Shown in pieces: positions 41,045 through 43,053 of a DNA stretch of 43,053 bases. The translations under genes and the position numbers were made by a program. Within the stretch, counting starts at the first letter, position 1. The number at the start of each line of letters is the position of its first letter. The stretch is from Erysipelotrichaceae bacterium (lineage in GTDB: Bacteria; Bacillota_I; Bacilli_A; Erysipelotrichales; Coprobacillaceae). The notes below the pieces were generated by a model. That model made no database searches, was not told where the DNA came from, and saw only the letters and a program-made list of their open reading frames with translations. The DNA lies in contig JAGZJH010000019.1 in assembly GCA_018365815.1 (NCBI GenBank), positions 1 through 43,053 of the forward strand, in the 5' to 3' direction.

Positions 41045-42868
41045 TTATCCCTCCATTATATGTTTATTTTTAATTGTTTCATTTTGAATTAAATTAAGTA
41101 TTTGTTCTATATGTGTTTCTAAATAATTATCAAAGTGATTTGTCCATTTATTTTGGATTAAAAAGTTCACAATTTCTTTGCAAATTTCTTCAATTAAACC
41201 AATATGTGGATCATCAAAATTTAGCTGATGTGGATCTTTGTTTTGGTAACTAGAAGCATCAAGTGGTAATTTTGTTAATTTTTCAATTGGAATAGATAAC
41301 TGTGAAAGGTGATCTAAATTTTTTAATCCTTTAAAAGCCCATTTATAATAAGGACAATAGCGATTATTGATTAAATAAATGAGTTCAATAGTATTTGAAA
41401 TAAAGCTAGATAATGCCAGTGAGGCAGCAACTGTATCTTGTCTAAACATACTTCTAGCAAAATTATATTGACCGGATTGACTGATATAGGCAAGTCTTGC
41501 GGCTATTTTTTTATATTTAATATCTTGAGGATAACCTTGTAATAGTTTTTGACGAATATTTGAAAACTCGCCTAAAGGATCTTCAAAAACTTCACCATTA
41601 GTTACAGTGGCTAAGTAATACGAAGGAATATGTAACCATTCATCATTTGATAACTCACCATTTTTAGAACCAATGAATTGTTGGTAAAAATCACTTGTTT
41701 TAATCACACCTACGCGATTTTTTCCTTGCGGTGTGGTATTTCTAGGCGGTAGATTTAAAAAATGATTTGGTAATTGTTCATAGGTATGTTGTAACTTATC
41801 ACCAATTTTTAGATAATCCTCATCATTTAAAAAGATACAAAACGAAGGACCAAAGTCATGATCTCTTGAATACTCATCATCAAAACCAAAACATTCTGAA
41901 CCTTGACCGACAAGTCCAATGGCAACTCTATTTTGATATTCTTTAAAATCTTTGAATAATTGTTGTTTGTAAGCTTGATAATATGCATGACTGATTTCTA
42001 ATCCACTCATTTGATCGGTTTGCAATTTGAGTGAAGCAGATTTAGCACGTTGATTAAATTGTGTGGCTTCTTTTTGATAACCTAGTTCATCTAAAATTGT
42101 AGCACAGTTTTGGCAGATGTTGATAAAGGCTTCATTTTCACCATAATGTGTTAATATATGTTTAAGGGCTAAGGTGTAAATCTCCAGTGCTTTTGAGTAG
42201 TCTTTTTCATTTAAATACAATAATCCTAAAGTCATTAATGCATAACCATAATGTGCAGGAATGGGATTTAGTGTTTCATAAATAACTATCGATTGTTTAA
42301 TATAACTTTTTGCTTCTTGATGATGGTTAAATTGAAGTTCAAGATTGGCTAAGTTATTATAGGTTGAAGCTAATTCCATTTGTTGATTAGGTTCGTTTTG
42401 AATCAGTGTTAAAGCACTGTTTAGAAATTTTTTTGCGTTTGAATAGTCATTTAACTCACTGAAGGCTAAACTCATATTATTATATAAACTTGCTTTGAGT
42501 AAAGAAGAAACATCAAGATGATGATAGATTTCTAAAACTTTTTGATAATTGCATAAGGCTTCTTTTGGATTGTTTGAAGCACGTTTTACAGTAGCGATAT
42601 TAAGTAAAGTGGTCGCAGTGGCTAAATCATCTTTTAAGTCTAATTTTTGAATTAAATTTAATGCAAGAGAAGCTGTATTTAAAGCTTTTTGATGCTTTGA
42701 GATACTACGATAATAACCCATGAGTTCGTTATATAATGAAAGTGTAATTGTCGGTAATTGCATATCGATTGATTGTTTAATGTGTTGAAGTAAAAATGGT
42801 TCAACTTGTTTGATTAATTGGTGTTTAAACAATTCATCAAGTTGGTTTAAAATTTCATTAATATCCAT
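41045..42868 (-). CDS. TPR-repeat / DUF4037 (nucleotidyltransferase-like) protein
   Basis: Residues about 30-280 are tandem tetratricopeptide repeats (ALNTASLALNLIQKL, AKKFLNSALTLI, ALEIYTLALKHIL among others), a protein-protein scaffold. From about 310 the DUF4037 domain starts with GLVGQGSECFGFDDEYSRDHDFG. Its Gly-Ser and Asp-x-Asp spacing resembles the MNT/ANT nucleotidyltransferase active site. The helical C-terminus has SMFRQDTVAASLALSSFI and YCPYYKWAFKGL. Length 607 aa from ATG 42868; a GTG one codon earlier would be too close to GGAGGG. It is coupled to DUF4125. The biochemical activity is unknown. Confidence 0.85.
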   Translation of the reverse strand: MDINEILNQLDELFKHQLIKQVEPFLLQHIKQSIDMQLPTITLSLYNELMGYYRSISKHQKALNTASLALNLIQKLDLKDDLATATTLLNIATVKRASNNPKEALCNYQKVLEIYHHLDVSSLLKASLYNNMSLAFSELNDYSNAKKFLNSALTLIQNEPNQQMELASTYNNLANLELQFNHHQEAKSYIKQSIVIYETLNPIPAHYGYALMTLGLLYLNEKDYSKALEIYTLALKHILTHYGENEAFINICQNCATILDELGYQKEATQFNQRAKSASLKLQTDQMSGLEISHAYYQAYKQQLFKDFKEYQNRVAIGLVGQGSECFGFDDEYSRDHDFGPSFCIFLNDEDYLKIGDKLQHTYEQLPNHFLNLPPRNTTPQGKNRVGVIKTSDFYQQFIGSKNGELSNDEWLHIPSYYLATVTNGEVFEDPLGEFSNIRQKLLQGYPQDIKYKKIAARLAYISQSGQYNFARSMFRQDTVAASLALSSFISNTIELIYLINNRYCPYYKWAFKGLKNLDHLSQLSIPIEKLTKLPLDASSYQNKDPHQLNFDDPHIGLIEEICKEIVNFLIQNKWTNHFDNYLETHIEQILNLIQNETIKNKHIMEG

Positions 42869-42961
42869 CACTTGCCCTCCTTAGTATAGTTTAATTTTAT
42901 CATATTCTGTTTTAAATTGCGAAGTTTTAGACTTTAAATAAAAAAAGCTATAACAATGAAG

Positions 42962-43053
42962 TGAACCCAATTAATTGGACACTGTAAAAACTAAGCGTTA
43001 ACACATTCTAAGGATTGATTCCTGTATTGTACAGGAGTTAGTCCTTTTAATTT
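42962..43053 (-). mobile_element. end of an IS3-family insertion sequence (truncated by window edge)
   Basis: TGAACCCAATTAATTGGACA (42962-42981) has the TG start expected of an IS3-family terminal repeat, just downstream of a transposase end on the minus strand. The other end lies outside the window, so the boundary is provisional. Confidence 0.6.
42991..43053 (-). CDS. IS3-family transposase orfB, C-terminal 20 residues (partial)
   Basis: The minus strand reads KLKGLTPVQYRNQSLECVNA and then TAG (42993-42991). LKGLTPVQYR is the typical end of IS3/IS150-group integrase-type transposases (LxGlsPveyR). The rest of the gene lies beyond the right edge. The remnant at 8338-8379 shares this terminus, so the element family has been active in this region. 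Confidence 0.8.
   Translation of the reverse strand, partial: KLKGLTPVQYRNQSLECVNA

Noticed and set aside
1..43053. CRISPR arrays, tRNA or rRNA genes, phage genes
   Set aside because: No regularly spaced direct repeats, no cloverleaf-forming segments with CCA-type ends and no phage structural or integrase genes were seen by reading.

Overview
The window reads as a chromosomal segment of a low-GC Bacillota (Firmicutes) bacterium. Codon use is strongly A/T-ending, Shine-Dalgarno sites are strong, the pyr genes lie in one operon with a type 1B dihydroorotate dehydrogenase (PyrK+PyrD), and there is no Gram-negative LPS machinery. An Erysipelotrichia-like gut anaerobe would fit the gene set, but that placement is an inference.

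Region 1 (about 330-5845) is a complete UMP operon, pyrB-C-K-D-F-E. It has a clear promoter, a leader that looks like an attenuator, and an intrinsic terminator. Region 2 (5990-8730) holds an SRAP-family DNA-repair peptidase, a decayed YitT-type membrane gene, a winged-helix/cytidylyltransferase gene, and a stretch with a transposase remnant.

Region 3 (8730-20975) is a surface-decoration locus of phosphorylcholine (Lic) type. A lipoprotein-dependent ABC importer of the PhnS/FbpA kind lies between two paralogous wHTH-cytidylyltransferases, the second of which is in frame with the permease. Then come licB, licC and a wHTH-licC-licA fusion on the minus strand. These are divergent from two licD genes, a flippase and an acyltransferase on the plus strand. 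The divergent licABC versus licD-licD-flippase layout resembles the pneumococcal lic1/lic2 (tacF-licD1-licD2) loci. The expected flow is headgroup uptake, phosphorylation (LicA), CTP activation (LicC), transfer to a glycan (LicD) and flipping.

Region 4 (21010-40450) is a large rhamnose-containing cell-wall polysaccharide cluster. It encodes GT2 enzymes, a DUF2304 protein, a polytopic membrane protein, a Wzt/Wzm (TagH/TagG-like) ABC exporter and a large tandem glycosyltransferase. A MerR-methyltransferase fusion precedes a MerR-style promoter in front of rmlACBD. Further rhamnosyl-/glycosyltransferases and galU follow, and the cluster contains one broken GNAT gene. Region 5 (40449-42868, minus strand) is a DUF4037/TPR plus DUF4125 gene pair. 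The window ends inside an IS3-family element whose transposase C-terminus is visible.

The observations most worth following up are: the repeated fusion of a DNA-binding winged helix to LicC-type cytidylyltransferases, three times within 10 kb; their pairing with a PhnS-like importer; the 21-bp dyad inside a 19-bp-spaced promoter directly behind the MerR-methyltransferase gene; and the stepwise alternative pairing in the pyr leader.
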